A stretch of 64,000 nucleotides of DNA, from assembly GCF_032854445.1 (NCBI RefSeq), contig NC_088301.1, forward strand, positions 18,487,223 through 18,551,222. Direction: 5' to 3'. The DNA comes from Liolophura sinensis (lineage: Eukaryota; Mollusca; Polyplacophora; Chitonida; Chitonidae). Shown one piece after another: positions 1-10,880 of this stretch. The notes beneath the pieces are model-generated. The model was not told the DNA's origin. It ran no database searches and saw nothing but the letters and a program-made list of their open reading frames with translations. Both the position numbers and the translations under genes were made by a program. Positions within the stretch are counted from its first letter, which is position 1. Each line of letters starts with the position of its first letter.

Positions 1-58
1 CAATCTCGTGTTGCGTCATCACACTGGCCCAAGCAGTTCTTGCATGGCTGTCCCAAAA
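1..58 (-). CDS. Receptor gene C, small EGF-like exon (partial, runs off the window)
   Basis: On the minus strand a CAG acceptor precedes an exon reading VLGQPCKNCLGQCDDATRD in phase 1, the start of a short EGF-like module (C-x-x-C-L-x-Q-C). The same exon occurs at 25584-25687 and 40510-40614, where it continues into an LCSGNCT-GWD segment. The signal-peptide exon at 2737-2797 ends in the matching phase, so the two should join as gene C. The 3' part lies outside the window. Membership in a secreted or surface EGF protein is inferred from gene B; only one partial module is visible. Confidence 0.55.
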
Positions 59-504
59 CTGAAATTCAGCGGTAACCAGAATCAACGTTTAGCATAAAGG
101 AACTTCTGGCCATCTTTGGTAAATTATAAGCGTAGATTTGATGTTTTAATATGAGGTTTAGTTTTGAGGCAGTAACTTTGGACAAATTTATATATGGAAA
201 AAAAATACCGAAGTATTTAATACAAGAATTATAAAAACACAAAGAAAATAGCTTACCTCACAAAAAGCTTAAATTAGCACAGACCTTATGCTTAGATGTA
301 TGCAAAGGTTTTCATTTTGTTGAGTAAAATTCCAGTTTTGCACAAATATAAACACCTAAAACTGAAATCATTTTCTTTCCTGGTACCATGTGTTGTGAAA
401 TAAATAATAATATGAAGTCAAAAATACTTCGTTTATAGTCACCGTAAGTCTTGGATTTTACTGTGAGGGTGTATAAGAGTTTAATTGCTGATTTATATAC
501 ATCT
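59..504. other. Intron sequence of gene C
   Basis: AT-rich sequence between the EGF-like exon at the left edge and a SINE. The first 300 bases resemble the intron next to the paralogous exon at 25.68-25.98 kb. No other coding or structural signal was seen. Confidence 0.4.
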
Positions 505-747
505 TTGGTCTCTTACGCCGTGCACTTATACGACGGTGGCCAGCATTATGGTGCGAAGAAACCGGGTAGACCGCAAAGGAAACCCACGACCATTCCCGAG
601 TTGATGGCAGACCTTCCCACGTACGGCCGGACAGGAAGGCAGCAAGGGGTGGACTCGAACTCGCAATGACAGCATTGATGAGAAGCTGCTGCGTCATTTT
701 GCCCTGCTGGCACGGTAAGCACATCGGCCACAAATGCCCCAAGTTAA
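505..747 (-). repeat. SINE-1 copy (tRNA-derived)
   Basis: Minus-strand copy of the commonest short repeat here. Full copies begin with a tRNA-like promoter, box A within GTGGCTCAGTTGGTTAGCGC and box B TGAGTTCAAGTCC, followed by a body with CCTGCGGATGGTCGTGGG and CCGCCGTCGTATAAGTG and a tail CGGCGTAAAACACCAATCAA plus (AAAT)n. This copy keeps the body and a diverged head but has lost part of the tail. It lies in the gene C intron. Confidence 0.8.
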
Positions 748-879
748 GCATTCGGGCGGATATGTACTGAAATCATATTGAATCCAGTTGCATCGGATCG
801 AATCTTAGATTTTATAATTGACGATTGTCAACCGTTCCACATTGAAGTCACAATATCGGAGTTCATCATGGCTTTTCTT

Positions 880-1045
880 TTATTTATTTATTTATTGGAT
901 TGGTATTTAATGAGCCGAACATAAGAATATTTCCCAAATACGACGGCGGCCAGCATTATTGTGACACGAAACCGGGAAAACCCACGACCAATCAGCAGGA
1001 CGTGAACTCACATGGGCCACGCAGGTGGGTAACACTGTAACCAAT
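880..1045 (-). repeat. SINE-1 relic with internal deletion
   Basis: Starts with (TTTA)n and the inverted tail (ATTGGTATTTAATG), then the CGGCGGCCAGCATTAT body, then jumps directly to the box B and head area (GCCACGCAGG). About 80 bases of the body are missing. Minus strand, in the gene C intron. Confidence 0.65.
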
Positions 1046-1299
1046 AGGCCAGAGATGACTCACAATGGCTTTAAAAATTTTTCACGACGACCAAGTTACA
1101 ACAGCTCAAAATTTATCTCAACCATAACACGACTATGAGTCTGACAAACTTTTAGAGCCACTGAAGTGTATACTGTTGAAGGCCACTGACTGATCCCTGG
1201 TGATTTCCAATCTACATGATGAGTTCATTTTTTGTCCTTTCTCTCCATCCTTTCGTGTTGATGGTGATTAAGAAAACTGTGGTGTAGACAGATGGGAAC

Positions 1300-1640
1300 T
1301 GGTGTCTGTTTTCCTGTTGCAGAGTGGTGTTTTAACATGAGGGTAACTGTACTGGAAAATTTGTCTACTTCAGCATAACCTTAAGCAGTAACAGTTGACG
1401 TCAACATAGCCGACTGCACAATTCGTCAAACGTATAAGTTGTCCGATATGACACAGTATCGGTTGTAGCACGGATTCTCGCATTAGACACTCACTCACTG
1501 GACCTGTGTATAATACGTTTACATGTATATGTATGCTCAACATTTTTCTGTAGTCTACGGCAGTACTGTAAACACTGTGGGGGAACAAATTCAGTAGAAG
1601 TATAAAACATTATTCCATACAGATATCTGATGTAAATTTA
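1300..1640. repeat. Duplicated intron block, partner at 26845-27070
   Basis: The stretch around CGTCAACATAGCCGACTGCA and AATTCGTCAAACG matches 26845-27070 in the same order. Both blocks lie at similar distances downstream of signal-peptide exons (genes C and B). This fits duplication of whole gene units. Confidence 0.55.
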
Positions 1641-1689
1641 CAACATTGACTTACCATAGAATGTGATCATCATAAAAATATGTAAGTTT

Positions 1690-1930
1690 CGGGTTTTACG
1701 TCGTACTTAGCAATTATTCAGGCATATCACGACGTGGAGTCATTAGGTGTACGTTCATATATCATCATTTCTATTGGCGCGGCGTGTCCACACCGCCGAA
1801 ATACTTTCGCCATTAAAGTAATAAGCCAAAGACACCAGACATAACACCTCGTCCAGCCACATTATACTGACACCGGGCCCACCAGGCCTGGTTTCAGGCT
1901 CTAACCTAACCTGGAAAGTCCTTGCCTCTC
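1690..1930 (-). repeat. SINE-2 copy, diverged
   Basis: Minus-strand copy of the second SINE group. The inverted 3' end (TTTTACGTCGTACTTAGCAA, then the GTGGAGTCATTAGGTG segment) is followed by a body containing ACACCAGACATAACACC and CAGCCACATTATACTGACAC. The same segments occur near 52.8 and 61.0 kb. Confidence 0.65.
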
Positions 1931-2736
1931 TTTCATGTTACACATACTGTGTTTCTCTTTTGGTTTATGTCTTATGGCTTATGTTCCATAAACTGGTTTT
2001 ATAAATTATATTTAATTCAAGAAAATTGGTCAACATCCGGACTAATAATATGAGATTGTACTTTTAATACTTTGAACATGTTATTTTAGCGTGAGCAAAA
2101 GTGGCATTAGTACACGATTCAGTTCAAATGTAGACTCCTATTTACATGTTAACTCATTAAGCTGATGTATAAATGAATCTAAAGCTGCGTGCAGACATAA
2201 AATTACACTATAGTGTCGTCATCCCTCGTGTCCTAATGTTTTAGGTACGGTGTCTTCGTGCGTGGTGTCTTCATGTCTGGTGTCTTCATGTCTGGTGTCT
2301 TCATGTCTGATGTCTTCATGTCTGGTGTCTTCGGCAGTGTAAATATATCGGCACCGTCAAGTTGAGAAACAGGCTGTTAAAGGCGACGTTTTACCCTTAA
2401 CAAACACATCAGACTACAAACTGGATGCATTTTAGAACTGGGTGTCTTACAAAATAGGGGTATAAGTCAGTAGCTTGCCCCTGTTGAAGCGAACATTAAT
2501 ACAGTAAGTAGACGAAAATGTGTCATTCATAAGCCTAGAGACGGGGGAACGAGATAACAGATAGCCACATTTACTTCCTTATCTGTCAACAGTATGGCTG
2601 TGTCGGTTTTAAATTTTAATCATGACACTCTCCCTATCATGAGACAAGCCTAACGTATAACGCTTGTCTGGTGTGCATTTTGCATGGTAACAAATGTTGA
2701 AGAAATACATTTTCACTCAGCAAATGCTATACTTAC
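1931..2736. other. First intron of gene C
   Basis: No exon is seen. It contains a short 15-bp tandem repeat (2249-2331). The last 250 bases resemble the sequence before the paralogous signal exons at 27.6-27.87 and 31.83-32.07 kb (AAGCCT, GAGATAACAG/GAGATCAGAG and nearby words). Confidence 0.45.
2249..2331. repeat. 15-bp tandem repeat, about 5.5 copies
   Basis: Unit GGTGTCTTCATGTCT repeated head to tail with one or two changes per unit. No coding role is evident. Confidence 0.85.
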
Positions 2737-2797
2737 CAAGTGCCATTCCCACCATAAAGAGAAGCACTCCTCTGACATGTTTCCTGTGATCCTCCAT
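2737..2797 (-). CDS. Receptor gene C, signal-peptide exon
   Basis: Minus strand. ATG (complement of 2795-2797) opens MEDHRKHVRGVLLFMVGMAL, and the exon ends at a good GTAAGT donor after 61 nt, phase 1. Charged residues followed by a hydrophobic run (VLLFMVGMAL) look like a short signal peptide. Exons of the same 61-nt length and phase occur at 27875-27935 and 32068-32128, differing at several residues but always ending in G. That conservation of frame and donor is the main support. It should join to the EGF-like exon at the window's left edge. A short signal sequence alone does not reveal function. Confidence 0.7.
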
Positions 2798-4094
2798 GTC
2801 TAAGGACAACCTCTGTTCAGTTCTATAGCCAGGGTATATCATAGTACTCTAATTTTATCCTCATGTAATTTGCCACACAGAAAAAATTCTTGCGCAATAT
2901 GACTTTCTAGAAGTTAAATCTGTACAGTTGTAAAGTTCTTCCCACATCCAGTGCCATACATGGACCGAGGAAGACGCCAGACGAGACCCCGTCGCAGTTT
3001 AGCGGGTAAACCAGTGTCGTCAGTGTTCTCCTATACGTGGCAGTAATACGTAAGAAAATGCTTGCAGAGCATCTGTAGTAGTTCTGCGCTTCTAACCCCC
3101 TTAGCACAAGCTGTATACCTGTAGTTAATGGAAAGGCAAATTCGTGAGCATAAAACTTTTTTAGTAATATACATGCCTTTGTTGCCCTAAAACCGCTGGT
3201 CAAAGGGCAAACCTGAGTTGCCCACTAAGGAGAACAGGATATTGATAAATGATATGAAAATAACTCTGTATATATCTGTCACCTACATTTATTGCATGTG
3301 TTTCTGTAAGCATCGTCTGTACGATGTCCCTTATGCGTGCCATTTTCCCTCCACTACATATAACCATGGTCAGGGAAGTTCTGAGACTACGTTTTTGGGA
3401 AATAAACAATGTATTTTTCATTCTTATGTACCGATATAGTGAAATATCGCCTACGTCTCAATGGATGTAATATGTATTTAGGTTACGCATACGTTTACCT
3501 GAGCTAGAGCTGAGTTAAGATTAGGATGTGATACCTGGCCGAAGTTGCACAATGTTGTGCGAATTTGAAGAGCTTCTCGACATTACTAACATTGTAACAG
3601 GTAAAGGTGATCTGAGGGGAAAGCGTACCTGTAGTGTCTACAGATCTACACTAGTTTCTGCTTGGGTATAGCGGTAGATATTGGTAAACAGCACAAATCA
3701 CCTCTTTGGCTCTCTTTAAATCTGGGAGATGTGTGGAGGTTGACACACTGTCACTCCGCGAAACTTTAAATGTGTCTAATGATTTAAACATTAAATTTCA
3801 CTGTTTGACTTAAACTAGTCGTTTAAAGATCAATAAACATAAATTATGACGAATTTCTGTCAGCTCCCATTTTGTATGTTGGGTGAGCTTCCACCAGCTT
3901 TAGGAATAATTGGTTGAGCAGATTAAAATAAAGTAACATTGAAAGAACTGGAATGACCCGTTAAGGTAATTATTATGTGTTATATCTGATCAAATTTGCC
4001 TGGTTTCTAACTGTAAATTAATTCTTCTTTAATGTAAAACGGGCTCCAACTCGATTTTGGACAGATGGTTTCTAGATGTCCCTGCTCTCACTGA
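2798..4094. other. Upstream region of gene C
   Basis: Presumed 5' UTR and promoter side of gene C. The first 150 bases (TGTAATTTGCCACACAGA, TTTCTAGAAG, TTCTTCCCACATC) are matched upstream of gene B at 28.0-28.1 kb. A TACGTTTACCTG-type stretch near 3490 recurs at 28.39, 32.30 and, weakly, 42.33 kb. No convincing TATA box was picked out and the rest is featureless. Confidence 0.4.
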
Positions 4095-5325
4095 TTTTGT
4101 GGCCTTGGTAACTATCAAATGTCGCCTACCATCGCGTGATCTTGTTGAATATTACCCGTCGTCGACCATCATGTGGTCTCGTGACTACAAACCGTCATCC
4201 ACCATCATGTGGTCTTGTGACTTTAAACCGTCATCTACCTTCGTGTGGCTAAAAAACGTCGTCTGCCGTAATGTTATCTTCGTAACTGCAAACCGATGTC
4301 TACAATCGTGTGACCTTTGTGATTGCAATTCGTCGTCTACAATCGTGTGACCTTCATGACTACAAATCGTCGCCTACAATCGTGTGATCTTTTCGACTAC
4401 AATTAGTCGTCTACCTTCGTGTGGCCTCGTGACTATAAAGCGTTCTCTACCATTGTGTAGGTCTTTTGTCAACGTGTGGTCTCCTAACTGCAAACAATCC
4501 TCTACCATCTTGTGATCTTCGTGACTACCAATCGTTGTCCAACATCGTGTGACCTTCGTGACTAAAGACCTTCGTCTACAATCGGGTGGTCTTCGTGTCT
4601 ATAAAGCGACGTGTACCACTGTATAACTTTGTAACTATAAACTGTTTTCTACCATCGTGTGATCTTCGTTACTACAAATTGCCTTCTGCCATTGAGTGAT
4701 CTTTGTGACTGTAAACCGTCGTCTACCATTACGTCATCATCGTGACTACAAACCCTCGTCTTCCATTGTGTCGACTTGGAGACTACAAGTCGTATTCCAT
4801 CGTGTGATCTTTCTGACTGTAAATCGTCGTTTACCATCGTGTAATTTTCGTGACTAAAGGTCGTCGTCTTCTGTCGTGTGATCTTTGTGGCTACAAACCT
4901 TCGTCTTCCGTCGAGTGATCTTCGTGACTACAAATCCTTCGTCCGCCATCGTGTGATTTTTGTTAATACAAACCGTCGTCCACAATTGTATGATCTTCGT
5001 GACTTTTAATCATTTTTTGGCATCGTCTGATATTTGTGACTACAAACCGTCTTCTAGCATTGTGTGATCCTCGTGACTATAAACCGTTTTCTACCGTCGT
5101 GTGACTTTCGTGATTGCAAACTGTTCTCTACCATCGTGTGGTCTCGAGACTACAAACCGTCGTCGACCATCATTTGATCTTCGTGACTACAAACCATCTT
5201 CAACCATCGTGTGATCTTCGTGACAACAAACCATCTTCTACCATCATGTGATCTTCGTGACTAAACAGCATCTTCTACCATCGTGTGATCTTAGTAACGA
5301 CTGTGTCAAGTCTACCGTCCTGTGG
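4095..5325. repeat. Degenerate 37-bp minisatellite, about 33 copies
   Basis: Head-to-tail units of the form CATCGTGTGATCTTCGTGAC followed by TACAAACCGTCGTCTAC, 37 bp in all. Copies differ by substitutions and small indels. Short open frames across it (for example 4057-4350) are by-products with no conserved frame. The array lies between the gene C promoter side and a pair of SINEs. Confidence 0.9.
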
Positions 5326-5486
5326 ACAAACGCTCCTTACAGACCACTTGTCTTACATCATTATGGTGAGCATATCTCTACATCGCTAATGGAAAACTTG
5401 GTCAGTAGTGTGCCAAACGTCTGCTGGACTAACTAGCCATAAAAGCTGATCACCATTGCGTGCGTGAACAATTCGTGAATGGAAGC

Positions 5487-5725
5487 CTGAGTGGTCGGGG
5501 CGTTAGCGTAATGGCCCAGTGACCTCTCACCAATGTGATCGCTGTGATTTTAAGTGAAGCTCATGCTGGTTTCCTCTCTGGTCGTGCGTGGGAATGTCTG
5601 TCACTAACCCGAGTATGATTGCGGATTTCCCCCGGGCTGTCTCCCCTTTCCTCCCACCATATTGCTGTGAAATATTTCCGAGCAAGGAGTCAAACATCAA
5701 TCAAATAGATAAAGAAATAAAATTA
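5487..5725 (+). repeat. SINE-1 copy
   Basis: Plus-strand copy with a diverged head (GTGGTCGGGGCGTTAGCG), box B area, the CGGATTTCCCCCGGGCTGT body and a tail AAACATCAATCAAATAGATA. It is followed directly by a second copy in the same orientation. Confidence 0.75.
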
Positions 5726-5734
5726 ATTCTTGAG

Positions 5735-5970
5735 TGGATTCCTCAGTGGCCAAGTGATCAGCGTTACACTGTGGCACAGTTCTTCAGGGACCTCTCACCT
5801 TTGTGATTACTGTGAGTTCAAGTCAAGCATATGCTGGCTACTTCTCTGGTCGTATACCTGTCAGTAAGTGGTGGATGGTCCTGGGCTGTGTCCACTTTGT
5901 TCTAACTATAATGATGTGAATTTTTTGCAGCAAGGCGTAAAACACCAATCAAATCAATAAATAAACACAA
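5735..5970 (+). repeat. SINE-1 copy, tandem to the previous one
   Basis: Plus-strand copy starting within ten bases of the preceding copy's tail. It keeps CTGTGAGTTCAAG (box B), GTGGATGGTCCTGGGCTGT and the tail GGCGTAAAACACCAATCAAA. Confidence 0.75.
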
Positions 5971-8112
5971 TAAAGTCTTGAGTATGGCGTTAAAGAACAA
6001 TACTAAGTAAATAAACAAAGCAATCAAAAACTAAAGAAACGAAGAAAGGTTCATAAGAAAATCATCAGAAAGTTATGCGCCCAAATATCATCATATAATG
6101 ATTATGGATTTTTAATTACAAAAGGTTTTACTTCATGTGGGAGACTTCAGGCACACTGCTACCCCTATGCCACAACACTTGTTTTTTTTTTCTTTTCACC
6201 TTCCAACTCTCTGTAAAAATAGCATGGCTTTACAATGGCATAAAGTCATGTCGCAAATGAGAGTAAGCAGAGTTCCGGGGAAAAGTAGAACATAGTGCGA
6301 AAAATTCAGTAAAATGGTTGCTTTCAACACGTGCGCTTATTGATCAATGCTTGTGGCGGTGCACTACCGAATTGGTTGGTTCAGATATGTTGTACTGTTT
6401 AAGTATCCCGCCATAAGATATTATATCCCACAGAACATTACACATTTACTGGGGGCTTTTATCAACATGTATAGGAGGTTTACATACGCATGCCACTGTT
6501 GAGTGAACAGAACGTCTTTTAAGGGAGATCCGTCTGTAAACCTTTGTTTCGTGCCGATGACTTCCGCGTTTGATTGTCAATCAGCGCACATAGGACTGTC
6601 CAAGTACAGTGTGACCTATCACCGACAAAACTCGTCTGAATGGCAACTGACATGATTCACCGAGCCATTTTGCTGGTTTCTTGTGTTTCCAGTATCACTA
6701 CAGACATATAGCGCATAAACCTGGGTTAAGAGATAACAGCCTCCGAATAAAATTAATCATTTAAGTGGATTAATATCAGGTAAATAAAATGACAACTGCT
6801 GAAGTTTCCGTGATATTAAATACATTAACCTTGGTTAACATCTGTACATAGAAAAAAAAGTACAGGAATGTATACAGCAAATAAACAAAACTTGATATAC
6901 TAATGCACTGCAGAAACAAATGCTTAACCGTTAAAGGCGTGATAAACATCTCTTTGCAACAGACAATAAACGTGTTTAATGTTTACCTGTAACATACATA
7001 AATATGTTTATGCAACAACTTATATAAAAACCACTCTAAAATGTTGAACATATACACTGAAAGATTTAAATCGCCCCGTTTATGCGATAAACACATACAA
7101 TTGACGACATGAAAGAGTGCATTTATACAGGTTGTCCCAGAAATCGCGCATCATCCTAATTTTCATTTTTTTTCTTGGGTGTAAATTTATTAAGCGCTTC
7201 AAAAGACAAAATCAGATCAGGAGAGCAGTCAAAATGTAGTTCATGTCAGAAATTGTAAACAATGTCTTATTAGATGGCATATCATATATACACTTCTCGC
7301 CTTGTACCCTTTATTAGATTATTCATAAAAAAATATGTTTAGTAACTTCATGGATGTGTTTACAAACTGACTCAGCTATGTGTTTAAAACCAAAACACTT
7401 ATTTTTTCTGTTTGTATTCCATGCACCATAGCAAACAGACAACTCCTTCTCTGTTACTTGTTTCCATTTTTTTGTTCCCATTTGTATATCATATCCTTCA
7501 TATTCTTTTGGGAAATGGTATTTTGAGCTCTTTTGGTAATTGCAATTATCTGTTCAGAACACCATGTCATTGTCTTGATCGACATTCGCGCCATACTTCA
7601 AAAGAAAGCTCCAGTGGTTGTTCAGATATGTATTGGCACTTAAGACCGGTATTAACTTTAATCTGGACTAAATGCCATTAGTTTTGCATTAGGCAAAAAC
7701 TGATATAACGGTTTTAGGCTGAAAAAACCTTTAATACACTTTTGAACTACTGGCCTTTTGACCATAGTTCCATAGCATTAAAAGAGAATATATAGCTTGA
7801 ACGAATGTTAGAATCTTGTACGAACGTTTTAAATTTTGCCAACGTAGATTGTAAAGTATATACTGTTTCAAATTCAGTACATCGTCAATAATGCAGAATT
7901 TAATGGCACATGCCCTGCAATTGGGTAAAGCCAGCAATGTTTGAGACGCCGATAGCGACATTCTTTTCTAGGATGAAATGTGATGACGACCTGAGATGAA
8001 ATATTATCCAATCAAAATTCGATAGGCGCAATGACAGCACTGCATGCGACGTCTGCCACAACAGTTAATTTACATCAGTTAGGGTTTATTTTATCTGAGT
8101 TTTCATCTCATT
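5971..8112. other. Intergenic between genes C and B
   Basis: AT-rich with no recognisable exon on either strand. The block at about 6590-6835 (GAATGGCAACTGACATGATT, then CCATTTTGCTGGTTTCTTG) is repeated at about 45140-45370. In both places it lies 1.5-2 kb downstream of a receptor tail exon, so it marks duplicated 3' flanks. Confidence 0.45.
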
Positions 8113-8490
8113 TGCACCGGCCCGGATAGCACAGTTGGTAGAGCGTCCACTTCGGGACTGGTAGATCCGGGATCAATCCTTGATCGAGTCACACCTAAGA
8201 CTTTAAAAGAGGAAGTTGTAACATCCTTGCTTGGCGTTCAGCATGAAGGGGATAGTGCAACGACTGGTTGACCCGTATCAGTATAATGGCTCGGGCGGGG
8301 CGGCTTACTTGCCTTCGGTAAGTCGTCTCAGTGAAGCAGCACTAAATAAAAGAGCGGTGGAAATCCGTCCTGCTACAAGAAGGCACATTACACGTGCATG
8401 CACCCTAATGATTCCTTCGTCGTCATATGACTGAAAAATTGTTGAGTACGACGTTAAACCCCAAGCACTCACTCACGCACTCACTCATCT
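8113..8490 (+). repeat. SINE-2 copy, near full length
   Basis: Begins with a tRNA-like head (GATAGCACAGTTGGTAGAGC as box A, GGATCAATCCTTGATCGAG as box B). The body holds CTGGTTGACCCGTATCAGTA and the 3' end GAGTACGACGTTAAACCCCA is followed by (ACTC)n. It is over 90 percent alike by eye to 18395-18738. It lies just beyond the 3' end of gene B. Confidence 0.85.
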
Positions 8491-8604
8491 CATTTGATAC
8501 ACAATCGCATTAAAACAGCACAAAGGGTCCAGATGTCGGAGAGGTTTAGTCAACCAGGATAATCTCGGTTTATGCAGAAATAGAAAATAACAGCCTGGAC
8601 ATTG

Positions 8605-8806
8605 TCATAGATTGACGAATTCACGAATGGCTTCATAGGGGGGATCTTCACCAGAATGTTCCTCACATGTATCATACAATCTTGACGGCTCAGACATTTC
8701 ACTGCAATTAATAACTTCTGCGGGAACGGAGCTCTCGTCTGCTGGAGTACTGTTCGTTCCAGAGCCTTTAGCACCACCTGTCTGTGCACGTGGCGGTTTC
8801 CTCCGT
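8605..8806 (-). CDS. Receptor gene B, cytoplasmic-tail exon with stop
   Basis: Minus strand. The acceptor TTCTTCCATTAG is followed by 202 nt and a TGA at 8605-8607. With the AT left over from the previous exon it reads IRRRKPPRAQTGG at the membrane edge, then a hydrophilic tail of about 67 residues with NSTPADESSVPAEV, SRLYDTCEEH and GEDPPYEAIREFVNL at the end. The two tyrosines (YDTC and YEAI) are spaced like signalling or sorting motifs. YEAI fits YxxI, usable by SH2 domains or by AP-2. It is homologous to the tail exon at 46375-46615 (shared STPA-ES-VPAE and SEM-ES-LY). Phosphorylation is inference. Confidence 0.8.
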
Positions 8807-9026
8807 CTAATGGAAGAAATGGGAAGAGCATGCGACAAAAAAAAAAAGAAAACTACATTGAATACGTGTGTATCACAAATTTAAAACATATATTACCTAT
8901 TATGCTGTATATAGCAAATTTGAGGCCTAGTGCGTTCTGTTCCTTTTCCGAACACTCTGACCGTAGTAGCAATACAAGTATTACTCATAAATCGATTGTA
9001 CACGGGATAAAAACGTACAGACTTAC

Positions 9027-9129
9027 ATCATAACAATAATAATAACTCCGGTGATCATGACAACAAGAGATATTCCGACAGCACTTCCGGCAATCACTCC
9101 CGTGTAATCCTTAGAGTTACCTGATAGGT
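9027..9129 (-). CDS. Receptor gene B, transmembrane exon
   Basis: Minus strand. The acceptor AAAGTTTCAG is followed by 103 nt and the donor GTAAGT. With the leftover G it reads DLSGNSKDYTGV, then a membrane span rich in I, V, G and A (AGSAVGISLVVMITGVIIIV). Entry phase 1 and exit phase 2 match the last EGF exon and the tail exon exactly. This makes the product a type I membrane protein with the EGF and lectin parts outside. Confidence 0.82.
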
Positions 9130-9427
9130 CTGAAACTTTAAAATGAAAGTAAATTTGTGAATAATTATTCAGAATGGTATTAGGCTGCTGTTAATTGATG
9201 GCGTAGAGGAATAATATACTGTTAGCTCCTGGAGCAGAGCGTATAGGGTCGTGTGCTGTTAGCCCTGGAGTAGAGGGTATCAGGTCGTAAGCTGTTAGTT
9301 TATGGCGTAGAGAATATAGGGTTGACTATTGTTTGCTTCTGGCGTTGGGGATATAGGTGGTGTACTGGCTCTTAGCACAGAGGATACACGTGCAAGGCCT
9401 TAAGCTGTTACCTTCTGGCGTCTAACA

Positions 9428-9685
9428 AGGGCCTCTGTGGGTAAGTCCATTAGCCCGCTAAAGCAGCTTAATGGCCCAGTAGTTTCGCACCAATGCGGTC
9501 GCTGTGAGTTCAAGTCCAGCTTATGCTGGCTACCTCTCCGGCCGTACGTGGGAAGGGATTTTCAGCAACCTGCGGATGGTCGTGTTTTTCCCCTGGGCTC
9601 TGCCCGGTTTCCTCGCACTATAATTCCGGCCGCCGTCGTATAAGTGAAATATTCTTGAGTACAGAGTTAAACACCAATCAAGTCA
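9428..9685 (+). repeat. SINE-1 copy in the gene B intron
   Basis: Plus-strand copy with an eroded box A, intact box B (CTGTGAGTTCAAGTCCAGC), body and tail (GTTAAACACCAATCAAGTC). It is antisense to gene B. Confidence 0.85.
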
Positions 9686-9869
9686 AAATCTGGCGTCTAA
9701 CCCGATAGCGTGATACATGTTTTCAAAACAAAATGATTTTTACACAACGTTGCCTACATTGCTGTAGGTAAATCATTTCTGTGGATCACAATTTATGTAA
9801 ACATTTTAGTTTGACAAAACCAAAGGCCTGATTTGCTTTCATAAAGTATAAATCAACTTTATTGCTCTT

Positions 9870-10640
9870 TAAATGTCCCGATGTTCGATACAGACTAGTG
9901 ACATGGAAGTGAGGAGAAGTATCAATTGTAAAAGGCTGTCGGAAAGGTTTGGATTTCTGTGTCGAAACAAACATTTGTGTACTGTACCAGCCGTAAACCA
10001 AGATGGACGCTTCAGGTCAATAAACGCAATTCCAAAACCACGTTTAAGACAAACTACCAAAGAACTACGAAAATATGTAAAAGTAAGAGTAGGAAAATAG
10101 GACGCAATTATGCGAAGATAAGCAGTCAGTAGTTTTCAATGATGCATGAATGACGAAATCTATGTTCTAAGGCCATTGAGTGAAATCAGTATTCAAATCG
10201 TGTACCGTGCTAGAATATAAGTTGTGAGAAGTAAAATATGTATAGTATATCAGTGGCGCGTTGAATGCGACTGCTCATATATCCAACTGAACAATCTAAT
10301 TCAACACTATGAATATAACAGCCCTACCCTCGTGTTACGTACATTCATGAAAAAGAGTCAGAGATTTTGGATGGTCTGTCCGTGTCTGCTCACAAGAGAA
10401 TTATGCTCATTGCATAACTTTAGGCTAGATGTGTACACGCCATATGCAGGGCCCTTCGGTATATTGCTGTCCAAGTAATACACCAAGTATTTATAATGTA
10501 AAAATTGAAACTATCCCTCTTCTTTTACAGATTGCAAGAGAGGAATTTGTTTTGGCCTTTGTACAAATACAGGTTGAGATAAGATGTACCATGTGGACAG
10601 TCGGTGGTTTCCTTTAGCGAAGGTAGACATATCTCTTTCA
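9870..10640 (+). repeat. Duplicated block, partner at 43370-43870
   Basis: Several segments are shared with 43370-43870 on the same strand: AAGATGGACGCTTCAGGTCA versus TAAATGGACGTTCCAAGTCA, TGTCCAAGTAATACACC versus TGTCCAAGAAAGGGTAA, and GTGGTTTCCTTTAGCG versus TCTGGTTTCCTTTAAG. Both contain a receptor-tail relic, but at different relative positions, so the block was rearranged after duplication. Confidence 0.55.
10254..10334 (+). pseudogene. Receptor cytoplasmic-tail relic on the opposite strand
   Basis: The plus strand reads WRVECDCSYIQLNN then LIQHYEYNSPTLV. This matches the end of the gene E tail on the minus strand (LRIDCNCSYIKPGN, LIQQDEYTDLSPG). No splice sites or start codon frame it, and it lies antisense inside a gene B intron. 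It is a dispersed or inverted duplicate of a tail exon and unlikely to be used. Confidence 0.6.
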
Positions 10641-10727
10641 CAGACTTTGTTATATATGGATTGTTTAAAACTAGCCGATCATCAATATACCGTTTAGTGA
10701 ATGAACAAGATTGGGCCTGGTAAGGTA

Positions 10728-10880
10728 TTACTCCTTAACAGTTTCTGCATAGTCGTATTCATACGGGAAGAGGTATAAATCAGCCAAAAGGGGGGCACAA
10801 TTGGTACCCATCGGTACACTATCTTTACACAGTTTATATATGAAATCCCCGAATTTCACATAGATGTTATTAATGAGAAA
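10728..10880 (-). mobile_element. Penelope-like reverse transcriptase fragment
   Basis: Minus-strand frame with FLINNIYVKFGDFIYKLCKD followed by SVPMGTNCAPLLADLYLF and then YEYDYAE. The PMGTNCAPLLADL-LY-YE stretch is a hallmark of the reverse transcriptase palm of Penelope-like retroelements, as known from the family. Only about 50 clearly matching residues remain and the frame stops at 10728. It is a dead fragment in a gene B intron. Confidence 0.75.

Noticed and set aside
4095-5325. CRISPR array
   Set aside because: Repeats are contiguous and degenerate, without spacers, and the sequence is from an animal genome.
7131-7160. Terminal repeat of another DNA transposon (CAGGTTGTCCCAGAAATCGC)
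   Set aside because: No inverted partner was found within several kilobases.
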